Source of the DNA: Saprospiraceae bacterium
GTDB taxonomy: Bacteria > Bacteroidota > Bacteroidia > Chitinophagales > Saprospiraceae
NCBI GenBank assembly: GCA_020847425.1
Contig: JADLCC010000245.1
Coordinates: 1-36,671 of the forward strand
Direction of reading: 5' to 3'
Length of the DNA: 36,671 bases
Part shown: one piece after another, positions 16,988 to 23,806 of the stretch
Position numbering within the stretch: the stretch's first letter is position 1
Layout: the number at the start of each line of letters is the position of its first letter
The notes under the pieces: model-generated
The model's input: the letters and a program-made list of their open reading frames with translations, nothing else
Told to the model about the DNA's origin: nothing
The model's database searches: none
Made by a program: the position numbers and the translations under genes

Positions 16988-17236
16988 AATTGATGATGTT
17001 TGAATTTGTTTTGAAATGGTCAGTCGTTATATTTGGGAAATTACGGACTAAAGTAAAGGTTAATTTGTATTCCCCAAGGGAAAATTATCTCATGAAAGTG
17101 TGCCTTAGAAGTTCGGCGCCGGGTAAGCATAAAATGTCGCAATCTACCTCTAAAATGTCGGCATCGCACCACATTTTGTTTTAAAATACCTGCACCTTTG
17201 CAACAAGTTTTTTTTACAGGTCCAAATAAAACAACC

Positions 17237-18538
17237 ATGGCAACAATGCAAAAAATCAAACCCTTCCTTTGGTTCGATCAACAGGCCGAAGAAGCGGTCG
17301 ATTTCTACACCACCGTTTTTAAAAACGCGAAAAAAGGAGAGGCGGTTCGCAATAACGGAGCAGTGCTGGTCCAGGATTTTTGGCTCGACGGGCAAAAATT
17401 CAGCGCCCTCAACGGCGGTCCGATGTTTCAGTTCAACCCCTCCGTTTCTTTTTATGTCGTTTGCGAAACGGAAGCGGAGGCGGATGCTACATGGCATCAA
17501 CTCGCCGACGGTGGCCAGGTGCTGATGCCGCTCGATCAATACCCATGGAGCCAAAAGTACGGCTGGGTACAGGATCGCTTTGGGCTGTCCTGGCAAATTT
17601 CCTGGGGCAAAATAGAAGAAGTCGGGCAAAAATGCACCCCTTTGCTGATGTTCTGCGGCGCGCAACAAGGCCGGGCGGAGGAAGCGCTTCAGTTCTATAC
17701 CGCTCTGTTCGCCGACGCTTCTGTCGATGGTATCATGTACTACGGTGCAGGAGAGCAGGGGCCCGAAGGCCAGGTGGTACACGCCCAATTCAAGTTGAAC
17801 GGCGAAACTTTCATGGTGATGGACAGTGGTGTGGAACAGCCTTTTACGTTCAACGAAGCGGTGTCGTTCGTGGTCAACTGCGACACGCAGGACGAGGTGG
17901 ACTTTTTTTGGGAAAAACTTATTGCCGACGGCGGTCAGGAAAGCCAGTGCGGCTGGTTGAAAGACAAGTTCGGCGTTTCGTGGCAGATCATCCCCGAGGC
18001 TTTGCCGCGCCTGCTCAGCGACCCTGACCCGGCAGTAGCGCAACGAGCCATGGCCGCAATGATGCAAATGAAGAAAATAGATATTGCCAAACTGAGCGAA
18101 GGTCCAGTGGCTGCCAAAAACTTTATTGCGGTGGAAACTACCGTGCTGGCCCCGATCGAAAAAGTATGGCAACTCTGGACCGGCGCCGAACACATCACCC
18201 AGTGGAACAATGCCTCCGACGACTGGCACACGCCCAAAGCCGTAAACGACCTCCGTACAGGTGGGAATTTCACGTTTACGATGGCAGCCAGGGACGGGAG
18301 TTTCAGTTTCGATTTTGGCGGCACGTACGATGAAGTTGTTGAAAATCAACGTATTGCTTATACCATTGAGGATGGCAGAACTGTGCAAGTGCTGTTCGAG
18401 GCCAGGGACGGGAGCACCCACATCGTAGAGACATTCGAAGCAGAAAATGTCAATTCACTGGAGTTGCAGCGGAGCGGCTGGCAGGCTATTTTGGATAATT
18501 TCAAGCGGTATTCGGAAAAACATATTTCTAACCAGTAA
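17237..18538 (+). CDS. VOC-VOC-SRPBCC (AHSA1-like) fusion protein
   Basis: A 433-residue cytoplasmic protein. I chose the ATG at 17237, which starts a PhnB-type VOC domain (IKPFLWFDQQAEEAVDFYTTVF). A second PhnB-like VOC domain begins at about residue 133 (CTPLLMFCGAQQGRAEEALQ). From about residue 293 an SRPBCC/AHSA1-like domain follows (ETTVLAPIEKVWQLWTGAEH, TQWNNASDDWHTPKAVNDLR, GGNFTFTMAARDGS). These three modules are usually separate proteins. PhnB-like VOC proteins often lack full metal sites and have no settled activity, and AHSA1-like domains bind hydrophobic ligands, so a ligand-binding or detoxification role is likely but unproven. The gene is followed by a large palindromic element that may end transcription. 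Confidence 0.8.
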   Translation: MATMQKIKPFLWFDQQAEEAVDFYTTVFKNAKKGEAVRNNGAVLVQDFWLDGQKFSALNGGPMFQFNPSVSFYVVCETEAEADATWHQLADGGQVLMPLDQYPWSQKYGWVQDRFGLSWQISWGKIEEVGQKCTPLLMFCGAQQGRAEEALQFYTALFADASVDGIMYYGAGEQGPEGQVVHAQFKLNGETFMVMDSGVEQPFTFNEAVSFVVNCDTQDEVDFFWEKLIADGGQESQCGWLKDKFGVSWQIIPEALPRLLSDPDPAVAQRAMAAMMQMKKIDIAKLSEGPVAAKNFIAVETTVLAPIEKVWQLWTGAEHITQWNNASDDWHTPKAVNDLRTGGNFTFTMAARDGSFSFDFGGTYDEVVENQRIAYTIEDGRTVQVLFEARDGSTHIVETFEAENVNSLELQRSGWQAILDNFKRYSEKHISNQ

Positions 18539-18549
18539 TAGTGGATAGA

Positions 18550-18730
18550 GAGTGTGTCAAAAGGCCCGGAGGGCCTATATCTTTGTAGTAGTAACGCCAA
18601 AGCAAATTTCATTCGGCCCATCGGGCCGGTATCTTTATTGAATAGATACCGGCCCGATGGGCCGGGTAACCAAATTTAATCTGTCAATGCTACAAAGATA
18701 TAGGCCCTCTGGGCCTTTTGACAAACACTC
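18550..18730. repeat. nested inverted-repeat element (MITE-like)
   Basis: The outer arms 18550-18588 and 18690-18730 pair over almost 39 bases (GAGTGT..GTCAAAAGGCCC..AGGGCCTATATCTTTGTAG), with one substitution and one two-base indel. An inner perfect 21-bp inverted repeat, CGGCCCATCGGGCCGGTATCT (18614-18634 and 18644-18664), has a 9-base loop. Within each arm there is a further GGCCC..GGGCC palindrome. No coding frame is present. It fills most of the 250-base gap after the VOC fusion gene and could also work as a terminator in both directions. Confidence 0.85.
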
Positions 18731-18752
18731 TGACTTCGGGTTCATGAGAACC

Positions 18753-18767
18753 AACCGCGAAGTGGTT
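18753..18767. repeat. short palindrome shared with the 2.3 kb repeat island
   Basis: AACCGCGAAGTGGTT is one base different from the reverse complement of AACCACTTCGTGGTT at 2311-2325. A short palindrome shared by two islands 16 kb apart points to a dispersed repeat family. Confidence 0.6.
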
Positions 18768-18789
18768 AAATTACAACTTGGGTTTGTTA

Positions 18790-19047
18790 TTACACTGCCG
18801 GCGCTAGTACGCGTTCCATTAAATCAGCAGTCATGCCTGGTAAACGAAGAAAACAACGGGTTAGTTCTGCCTGAAGCAGTTGCTGTTCTGCGGTAGGAAG
18901 ACCTTCGGCATCTTTCCAAAAACGCTGATTGATTCGCTCCCTTTCTTCTTCTGATTCGGCCATCAGGTAGAGCGTGAAAAACGTTCGGAAAGTTTTGTGG
19001 TCAGTCAGGCGACTGACGATATCCTGAATTTGGGCGTATTTTTTCAT
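18790..19047 (-). CDS. hypothetical 85-residue protein
   Basis: A small, charged, helical cytoplasmic protein (EEERERINQRFWKDAEGL, LLQAELTRCFLRL), with no family I recognise. Its ATG overlaps the stop of the preceding small gene (ATGA, 19044-19047), so the pair is translationally coupled. The two-gene size and overlap resemble a toxin-antitoxin or accessory pair, but no toxin motif is visible and I do not assign it. Confidence 0.6.
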   Translation of the reverse strand: MKKYAQIQDIVSRLTDHKTFRTFFTLYLMAESEEERERINQRFWKDAEGLPTAEQQLLQAELTRCFLRLPGMTADLMERVLAPAV

Positions 19048-19232
19048 TTTTCTTCGTCTTTTTTACCCAATAATACTGCTATTTCGTTTAAACGATCCAA
19101 AGCAGCATTGACATATTTTTCAAATTCCCGGTCACTTAAAGCAATGCGCTTACGGTTTTGAATGTGGAAATTTAACAACATTTTCAATATCCTTGTTTCT
19201 TCAAGGAGCTCGTTTTTTTCGTCTTGTGTCAT
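19044..19232 (-). CDS. hypothetical 62-residue helical protein
   Basis: I prefer the ATG at 19232, giving MTQDEKNELLEETRILKMLL at the N-terminus, over an upstream in-frame ATG at 19331. The extra 33 residues would be Pro/Thr-rich and coded by a hairpin region. The short product is a predicted helical bundle or coiled coil (EFEKYVNAALDRLNEIAVLL) with no signal peptide. It is coupled to the next gene through a 4-base overlap. The function is unknown. Confidence 0.55.
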   Translation of the reverse strand: MTQDEKNELLEETRILKMLLNFHIQNRKRIALSDREFEKYVNAALDRLNEIAVLLGKKDEEK

Positions 19233-19267
19233 GTAGCGTGGGTGGATTAGTGGTGGATTGAACGTTT

Positions 19268-19334
19268 GGCTTGCTGCCGTGTCGCCGTGCGTTGGCTTTG
19301 CGGGCTGGCTGTTCGGCGGCATGGACAGCAAGCC
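19268..19334. repeat. imperfect GC-rich inverted repeat upstream of the small gene pair
   Basis: GGCTTGCTG (19268-19276) and CAGCAAGCC (19326-19334) pair, and the pairing extends inward with bulges through CGCCG/CGGCG. The stem and loop are GC-rich, while the next gene on the left-hand transcript is AT-rich, so this looks like a boundary structure. It resembles an integron attC folded site in shape, but the GTTRRRY/RYYYAAC core boxes are not matched. Confidence 0.5.
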
Positions 19335-19392
19335 GTTGTTCGCTTCCGCCCCCTATTCTAATTTTTTAAAAACACATCTAATGCAAATGGCA

Positions 19393-19983
19393 TCATCCTG
19401 AACAATTGGTCGTTGTATTTCGACATCTTGCTCCTTTTTGAGTTCTTCCCGAACATTGAACCGAATTACAATTAGAACTACTCTTAGGCTTAGAGGTCGG
19501 TTTTGATTCATATATTGGTGTCGTCACTTTTGGAGTTGCATCACAATAACTTCTATTGACATAGGTTTTATTTCCGTGCTTATTTATGTAATAACACCCC
19601 CCTCTTTCTCCTAAAATATAAGTTTGGTTTTTGTCAAAAGGTATTTCATAAATAGTTGCTGAATCCTTGCTGTATTTGTATGATAATTTCTTGTACTTAG
19701 GTTTATACAGATAGTATCTAAATTTTTTTCTCAACTCTTTGTCAACCTTTTTTGGATTTCGGGTATAAACTTCTTTAAAATCTCCAACTTGATTGTGGAA
19801 GTATAATATTGTTCCCTTTGTTATTTCTTTATCAACTATCGAAGTTAAACTGTCCGCTGTGTAGAGGTAGGCTTCATCCGATTCAAGTGCTCCCCAAAAA
19901 GAATTTGACCAATCAATTTTATTCGTTGTTGAGCAACTTATTATCAGACTTGAAAGTAATAAAAGAGAAATAAAATTTTTCAT
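19393..19983 (-). CDS. AT-rich lipoprotein of unknown function
   Basis: A 196-residue lipoprotein with the signal MKNFISLLLLSSLIISC (Cys17). The mature part has a beta-rich body (EAYLYTADSLTSIVDKEI, GTILYFHNQVGDFKEVY), a Ser/Pro/Lys linker, and a C-terminal cysteine-containing tail: CNSVQCSGRTQKGARC, then two more Thr/Asn residues and a final Cys. The QCSGxTxxGxRC tail is a short motif seen in several Bacteroidota proteins and probably holds a metal or disulfides. Base composition is visibly more AT-rich than the housekeeping genes to the right, which fits a later arrival. I do not know the function. Confidence 0.65.
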   Translation of the reverse strand: MKNFISLLLLSSLIISCSTTNKIDWSNSFWGALESDEAYLYTADSLTSIVDKEITKGTILYFHNQVGDFKEVYTRNPKKVDKELRKKFRYYLYKPKYKKLSYKYSKDSATIYEIPFDKNQTYILGERGGCYYINKHGNKTYVNRSYCDATPKVTTPIYESKPTSKPKSSSNCNSVQCSGRTQKGARCRNTTTNCSG

Positions 19984-20028
19984 GGCTTTTGCTTTTATTT
20001 TTAATGGAAAGCGGTGTTCGCTGCTTAT

Positions 20029-20286
20029 TTATTTATTCAAAGTGTCAATTTGAGTTTCTAGTTTCAATTTCAATACATTTATCATGCTGTCTTTTTTTGC
20101 CAAATCATTTTCAAGTGTATCTGCCTTCGCTGTTTTATTTACTGCCCAAATTGATACAATTATTATCATCAAGGCATTAGCAGCAGCGGCTATAACTTTA
20201 AGTGTATTCCACGTCGCCACCGCTTGCATTGATTTATATCTCTGAATAAACCCTCCCTCTATTTTGTGCCCCAACCAAATGAGCAA
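20029..20286 (-). CDS. small membrane protein with C-terminal coiled coil
   Basis: Either 85 residues from ATG 20286 or 66 residues from ATG 20229 (MQAVATWNTLKVIAAAANAL). The second start gives a cleaner membrane helix at its N-terminus. After one helix (VIAAAANALMIIIVSIWAV) there is a charged coiled-coil tail (ENDLAKKDSMINVLKLKLET). It resembles single-pass accessory subunits, with no specific family. It is divergent from the 20344 gene, and the short shared spacer holds a good -7 element for that gene. Confidence 0.55.
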   Translation of the reverse strand: MLIWLGHKIEGGFIQRYKSMQAVATWNTLKVIAAAANALMIIIVSIWAVNKTAKADTLENDLAKKDSMINVLKLKLETQIDTLNK

Positions 20287-20299
20287 GTATTTTGTCCTT

Positions 20300-20307
20300 T
20301 ATCTTTG
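20300..20307 (+). promoter_or_regulatory. -7 element TATCTTTG for the 20344 gene
   Basis: TATCTTTG fits the Bacteroidota -7 consensus TAnnTTTG and is followed by GCAC, a common context. It lies 36 bases before the ATG at 20344. A TTG at the proper -33 distance is not found (the nearest is at 20264-20266, too far). Confidence 0.5.
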
Positions 20308-20343
20308 CACGGATCTTAGCAGTCATAAAGCATTAAAATTAAT

Positions 20344-20880
20344 ATGGAAAACGAATCAAAATTTACTCTTCCAAACTGGGAAAAAATCACCGACAAAACC
20401 GCTGCTTTGCTGTATTCAGAAGCCGAAAAACGACTTCAGGAAACGGTCAGCACCTTTAATATCCACACCGACAAGGCATTCAGAATACTATCACTATCAC
20501 TGCCAAGTATCACGCTGGTCGCCGGATTTATCGTATACTCAACCCCATTGCAGCAATCTGGTATCAATTGGCCTGCAATCACATTTATTAGTCTCAACAT
20601 CATGTCTGTCTTGGTAATAATCCGTTTAGTATTGGGTCATACCATACACGTCTGCGGCTCACTTCCAAGAGACAACTTTGATCAATCAAATTTTGAATCA
20701 GACACCCCCGATACGCAGTATATCGGATGGATAATCACCTTGGCCGAAAGAATCCAAGACAAAATTAATCACAATACCACGATAAATAATCGCAGGGCAG
20801 ACTATTTGAATTATGCAATGTTGCTTTCAGGAGTAGCCGCTCCGGCACTTTCATTTATCGTCTTTCTTTTTTCTCGGTAG
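20344..20880 (+). CDS. three-helix membrane protein of unknown family
   Basis: A 178-residue protein. Its N-terminus is a charged amphipathic helix (LLYSEAEKRLQETVSTFNI). Two membrane helices lie at about 47-66 and 76-98. A 55-residue polar loop follows with the motif PRDNF (about 108-112) and an Asp/Thr-rich stretch. A long helix (AERIQDKINHNTTINNRRAD) leads to a third membrane helix at about 156-176. The overall form (helix, hairpin of two TMs, loop, TM) resembles small bacterial membrane effectors of defence systems. The sequence lacks the ADRKANIL-type motif of the Pycsar TM family, so I do not assign it. The 3' end overlaps a minus-strand small gene by 26 bases. Confidence 0.55.
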   Translation: MENESKFTLPNWEKITDKTAALLYSEAEKRLQETVSTFNIHTDKAFRILSLSLPSITLVAGFIVYSTPLQQSGINWPAITFISLNIMSVLVIIRLVLGHTIHVCGSLPRDNFDQSNFESDTPDTQYIGWIITLAERIQDKINHNTTINNRRADYLNYAMLLSGVAAPALSFIVFLFSR

Positions 20881-21025
20881 ACTTATAATCCCTTCGCTCT
20901 CCATTATCAGTATTTGCAGGATTTGGCCTTTGCGGCTTCGTTTCAGTAGCAGTGGTTGTGGTAGTGGATGTTGTGTTTTGACCACTATTTGTCCCTTGTT
21001 GATTGTTGTTAGTTGATTCTTGCAT
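20855..21025 (-). CDS. 56-residue Asn/Gln/Thr-rich small protein
   Basis: A short frame read on the minus strand from ATG 21023-21025 to TAA 20855-20857. The product begins MQESTNNNQQGTNSGQNTTS, continues with a run of Thr, then KPQRPNPANTDNGERRDY, and ends EKKERR. It is low-complexity and polar, with a basic tail and no signal peptide. It overlaps the 3' end of the convergent 20344 membrane gene by 26 bases, an unusual arrangement for a spurious frame. A second short frame lies just upstream in the same direction. The function is unknown. Confidence 0.4.
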   Translation of the reverse strand: MQESTNNNQQGTNSGQNTTSTTTTTATETKPQRPNPANTDNGERRDYKSTEKKERR

Positions 21026-21058
21026 AAGATTTATGTTTTATCATTTTTTTGCAGCGAA

Positions 21059-21199
21059 CTATGCTTGTTCGTCAATTCCCCCAATAGGCGCTATTGCGTG
21101 AAAATCCGCTTTGTCAAGCCAATAATTTGGTTCTTCATTCGGCTGGCTATACGCAACTGACCGACTGATAAGCGATAGTTCTAATTGAGGGTCATCCAT
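21059..21199 (-). CDS. 46-residue hypothetical protein
   Basis: A short frame from ATG 21197-21199 to TAG 21059-21061. The product starts MDDPQLELSLISRSVAYSQP and continues NEEPNYWLDKADFHAIAPIG, with a balanced, protein-like composition. It is followed after 33 bases by the 56-residue small gene in the same direction. No domain is recognised. Confidence 0.4.
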   Translation of the reverse strand: MDDPQLELSLISRSVAYSQPNEEPNYWLDKADFHAIAPIGGIDEQA

Positions 21200-21262
21200 A
21201 TTTTTTTGTCCCTGCAATTTTATCGATTATTCCCAACTTTCCAAATTCCCCTCCAACCCTCC

Positions 21263-21721
21263 TCAATGATTATACTTCGATATTTTTTCAGAGGTCTTCA
21301 GGTAATCGGACAATGCAGCAGATCCGTACCACTTAAATAATTCCGGCTCCAGCAATTTTTCTTTGATGGCCGGATCGGTTTCCATCAACTGGTTGGCTTC
21401 TTCAAACGTAGTGACATTCAAAATAAAAATGCCGCGATAGGTTTTGTCATTTTTGCCCAGTGGGCCTGCTACAATCAGTTTGCCCATGTCGACTAACCTG
21501 CCCATATTTTGCATATGTCCGGCAAATAAACTGTCCTTCACGGCTTTGTCTTCCAGGTTGTTGCTACCTGTTTTCAGGATCGCCAGCACATACATTTTCA
21601 TCCCGTAATCATCGGCGCCGAAGGTTTTGGCGAGGGTAGAATCATAATTGGGGTTGATGGTTTGTGCGAAAGAAGACAGCCCCAGGTACAGAAATACCTG
21701 GAGTAATAGTAGTTGTTTCAT
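21263..21721 (-). CDS. exported YCII-related domain protein
   Basis: A 152-residue protein with a signal peptide (LLLLQVFLYLGLSSFAQT) followed by one YCII-related (YciI-like, ferredoxin-fold) domain. Visible blocks are MYVLAILKTG, AGHMQNMGRLVDMGKLIVAGPL and RGIFILNVTTFEEANQLM. Cytoplasmic YciI proteins may bind or modify small molecules, and exported forms are known from Bacteroidota. The gene starts 38 bases after the Gfo/Idh/MocA gene stops, in the same direction, so the two are probably one transcript. Confidence 0.8.
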   Translation of the reverse strand: MKQLLLLQVFLYLGLSSFAQTINPNYDSTLAKTFGADDYGMKMYVLAILKTGSNNLEDKAVKDSLFAGHMQNMGRLVDMGKLIVAGPLGKNDKTYRGIFILNVTTFEEANQLMETDPAIKEKLLEPELFKWYGSAALSDYLKTSEKISKYNH

Positions 21722-21759
21722 AGCATTAGTTGTTGTTAGTCAATGTGTTGTATGAATAT

Positions 21760-23118
21760 TTACATTTTGGGGAGTTCCCAGCCATTCTGGTAATGCGCTT
21801 TGATCAGCATATTTGCCTCAGGGTCATTTTTAAACAGGCCGGATGCCGCATCCCAGTACACTTTTCTTCCCGTTTTAAAGGCAACATTGCCCATGTGGGC
21901 GTTGATCGCTGCGATAGCGCCGGTTTCGATGCCACATTTTAATAAGCCGGCATCATTGGCTTGCATGGCTGCTGCAAAGTTTTTGTGGTGGTCGGCCAGG
22001 TAGTTGGCGTTGTTGCTTCTGGGTTGATCAGGAAGGTCTTCAATTTCATAAATCAGCACGCCTTCTTCGTTTCTTTTGGTCTCGGGAATCACTTCCCAGC
22101 CATTGCGGTTGACCACCATCGTGCCGTTGTTGCCGATAAAAGCGATGCCTTCTGTTTTGCCATAATTGCCGTTATCGATGCCTGTGGCGTGTTCCCAGAG
22201 CATATTGAATTTGTCGTATTCAAAAACAGCCTGCAGGGTGTCCGGCGTTTCGGAAGCGTCGTCCGGGTAGGCTAATTTTCCGCCGGAAGCAATCACGGAT
22301 TTAGGAGCGGTAACACCCATAAAAAACAGGGCAATGTCGATTTCATGCACTCCCCAGTCGGTCATTAGGCCTCCTGCGTAGTCCCAGAACCAGCGGAAAT
22401 TGAAATGGAAACGATTGGGGTTGAACGGGCGTTTCGGCGCAGGGCCGAGCCACATATCATAATCCACGCCTGCGGGCGGCGCGCTGTCGGGTTTAACAGG
22501 TACAGGCTCCATCCAGCCCTGGTACGACCAGCACTTCACCAGCCGGATATTGCCGAGTTTGCCTGTTTTCAGGAAATTATGCGCCTGCTGGTAATGGGCA
22601 CCGCTGCGCTGCCATTGCCCGATTTGCACCATTTTGCCGTATCGTTTGGCTGCTGCAAGCATCACGTTGCATTCTTCGATGGAATTGGCAAGCGGTTTTT
22701 CGCAATAGACATGATGTCCTGCAGAAAGTGCATCACAAAATATCAGGCAATGCCAGTGGTCGGGTGTGCCAATAATAACGGCATCCAACTCTTTCATTTC
22801 CAGTAACTTGCGGTAATCCTTGAAGAGTTTTGGCTTTTTGCCGCGCAGTTCCTCCACATTGACGGCCCGCTCGTCGAGTATGTTTTGATCCACATCGGCG
22901 AGTGCAATACATTCCGCTTCCGGGATATTGGTCAGCGCCGCTTTCATGTTCGACCAACCCATGCCTTTGCAGCCGATGAGTCCGTAATGAATTTTGTCGT
23001 TAGCGGAGATACGGCCCCTGTTTTTGGCCAGCGCTTCCAGTGGAAGCATGCCGGCGAGACCGGCGCCAACAAGGGCTGTGGAGGTTTGGCGAATGAATTT
23101 GCGGCGAGAGGAAAACAT
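21760..23118 (-). CDS. Tat-exported Gfo/Idh/MocA family oxidoreductase
   Basis: A 452-residue NAD(P)-dependent oxidoreductase, probably acting on a sugar or sugar-like substrate in the periplasm. The N-terminus has a twin-arginine motif (SRRKFIRQ, R5-R6), a hydrophobic helix, and an AKNR stretch before the mature protein. The nucleotide-binding motif is GLIGCKGMGW (about 47-55). Further signatures are PDHWHC (119-124) and YCEKPLANS (138-146), the EKP block whose Lys is catalytic in this superfamily, plus GGLMTDWGVHEIDIA in the C-terminal domain. Members with a Tat signal and this layout include many sugar-related enzymes of Bacteroidota. The exact substrate cannot be read. It is probably transcribed with the YCII gene. 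Confidence 0.85.
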   Translation of the reverse strand: MFSSRRKFIRQTSTALVGAGLAGMLPLEALAKNRGRISANDKIHYGLIGCKGMGWSNMKAALTNIPEAECIALADVDQNILDERAVNVEELRGKKPKLFKDYRKLLEMKELDAVIIGTPDHWHCLIFCDALSAGHHVYCEKPLANSIEECNVMLAAAKRYGKMVQIGQWQRSGAHYQQAHNFLKTGKLGNIRLVKCWSYQGWMEPVPVKPDSAPPAGVDYDMWLGPAPKRPFNPNRFHFNFRWFWDYAGGLMTDWGVHEIDIALFFMGVTAPKSVIASGGKLAYPDDASETPDTLQAVFEYDKFNMLWEHATGIDNGNYGKTEGIAFIGNNGTMVVNRNGWEVIPETKRNEEGVLIYEIEDLPDQPRSNNANYLADHHKNFAAAMQANDAGLLKCGIETGAIAAINAHMGNVAFKTGRKVYWDAASGLFKNDPEANMLIKAHYQNGWELPKM

Positions 23119-23245
23119 GAATTTATATTTTTAAAAATATACCTGAAACGAGATATTGTTTCCAAAGGTATTTCATGTTTTGTTTACTTGTACTCCTCCG
23201 GCGTGATTTGATTTTTATTACAAATGGAGCAGGGATTTGGGGGAT

Positions 23246-23289
23246 GGAACACTGATTTTTTTATTCTGTGGTAAAAAAATCAGTGTTCC
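23246..23289. terminator. strong 18-bp hairpin downstream of osmC
   Basis: GGAACACTGATTTTTTTA (23246-23263) and TAAAAAAATCAGTGTTCC (23272-23289) pair perfectly around an 8-base loop. It begins nine bases after the osmC stop codon. The stem itself contains the T/A-run, so it could end transcription on either strand. The left arm begins with sequence related to the direct repeat at 16223-16259, so it may also be a repeat-family member. Confidence 0.6.
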
Positions 23290-23297
23290 AACTAACC

Positions 23298-23741
23298 TCA
23301 CACCAGTTTGGCTTCCAGTTCGATCGGCACAGCCGACAGCGCCTTGCTTACCGGGCAGCCGCCCTTGGCAGCAAGTGCGAGTTCCTGAAATTTGGCGTCG
23401 TCGATACCGGGCACTTCCGCTTCCAGGTTCAGGGTGATTTTTTGGAAAGCCCAGCCGCCGCCGCTGTTGTCCATATCGATGGTCGCGGAGCAGCGCAGTT
23501 CGGCGGGTGGAAAACCGGCGCCGGACAGTTGGAAACTCAGGGCCATAATGAAGCAGCCTGCATGCGCGGCGGCAATGAGTTCTTCGGGGTTGGTACCTGC
23601 TTTGCCGTCTTCATTTTGAAAACGTTTTTTTGCGGAATAAGGGGTATCCTGGAGGACGCCGGAAGGACCGTTCAGGGCGCCTGTGCCTTCAGCGCCAGTA
23701 CCTTGCCAAACTGCGGATGCGGTGCGTTTAAATGTTGCCAT
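23298..23741 (-). CDS. osmC: OsmC family peroxidase
   Basis: A 147-residue cytoplasmic thiol-dependent peroxidase that reduces organic hydroperoxides. The catalytic Cys63 lies in AAHAGCFIMALS and the second Cys129 in KGGCPVSKAL, the spacing typical of OsmC. The N-terminus matches the family closely: ASAVWQGTG, GPSGVLQDTPYSAKKRF, and GTNPEELIAAAHAG. The gene lies 65 bases after the MFS gene stops, in the same direction, so co-transcription is possible. A hairpin follows at 23246-23289. Confidence 0.92.
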   Translation of the reverse strand: MATFKRTASAVWQGTGAEGTGALNGPSGVLQDTPYSAKKRFQNEDGKAGTNPEELIAAAHAGCFIMALSFQLSGAGFPPAELRCSATIDMDNSGGGWAFQKITLNLEAEVPGIDDAKFQELALAAKGGCPVSKALSAVPIELEAKLV

Positions 23742-23806
23742 TAGATTGAAAATGAGTGTTTTATATTCGTTGATAAAAATGATTTAAGTACTCAAAAGTG
23801 GAATAC

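Noticed and set aside
17150-18421. A 423-codon open frame on the minus strand
   Set aside because: It is antisense to the VOC-VOC-SRPBCC gene, whose domains are clear. The antisense product is Arg/His/Phe-rich with no recognisable family.
19268-19334. An integron attC site
   Set aside because: The fold is similar, but no GTTRRRY/RYYYAAC core boxes fit and no integrase gene is in the window. It is kept only as a hairpin.
20344-20880. A Pycsar-type TM effector (PycTM)
   Set aside because: The typical ADRKANIL-like N-terminal motif is missing and no cyclase partner is next to it; similarity is limited to topology.
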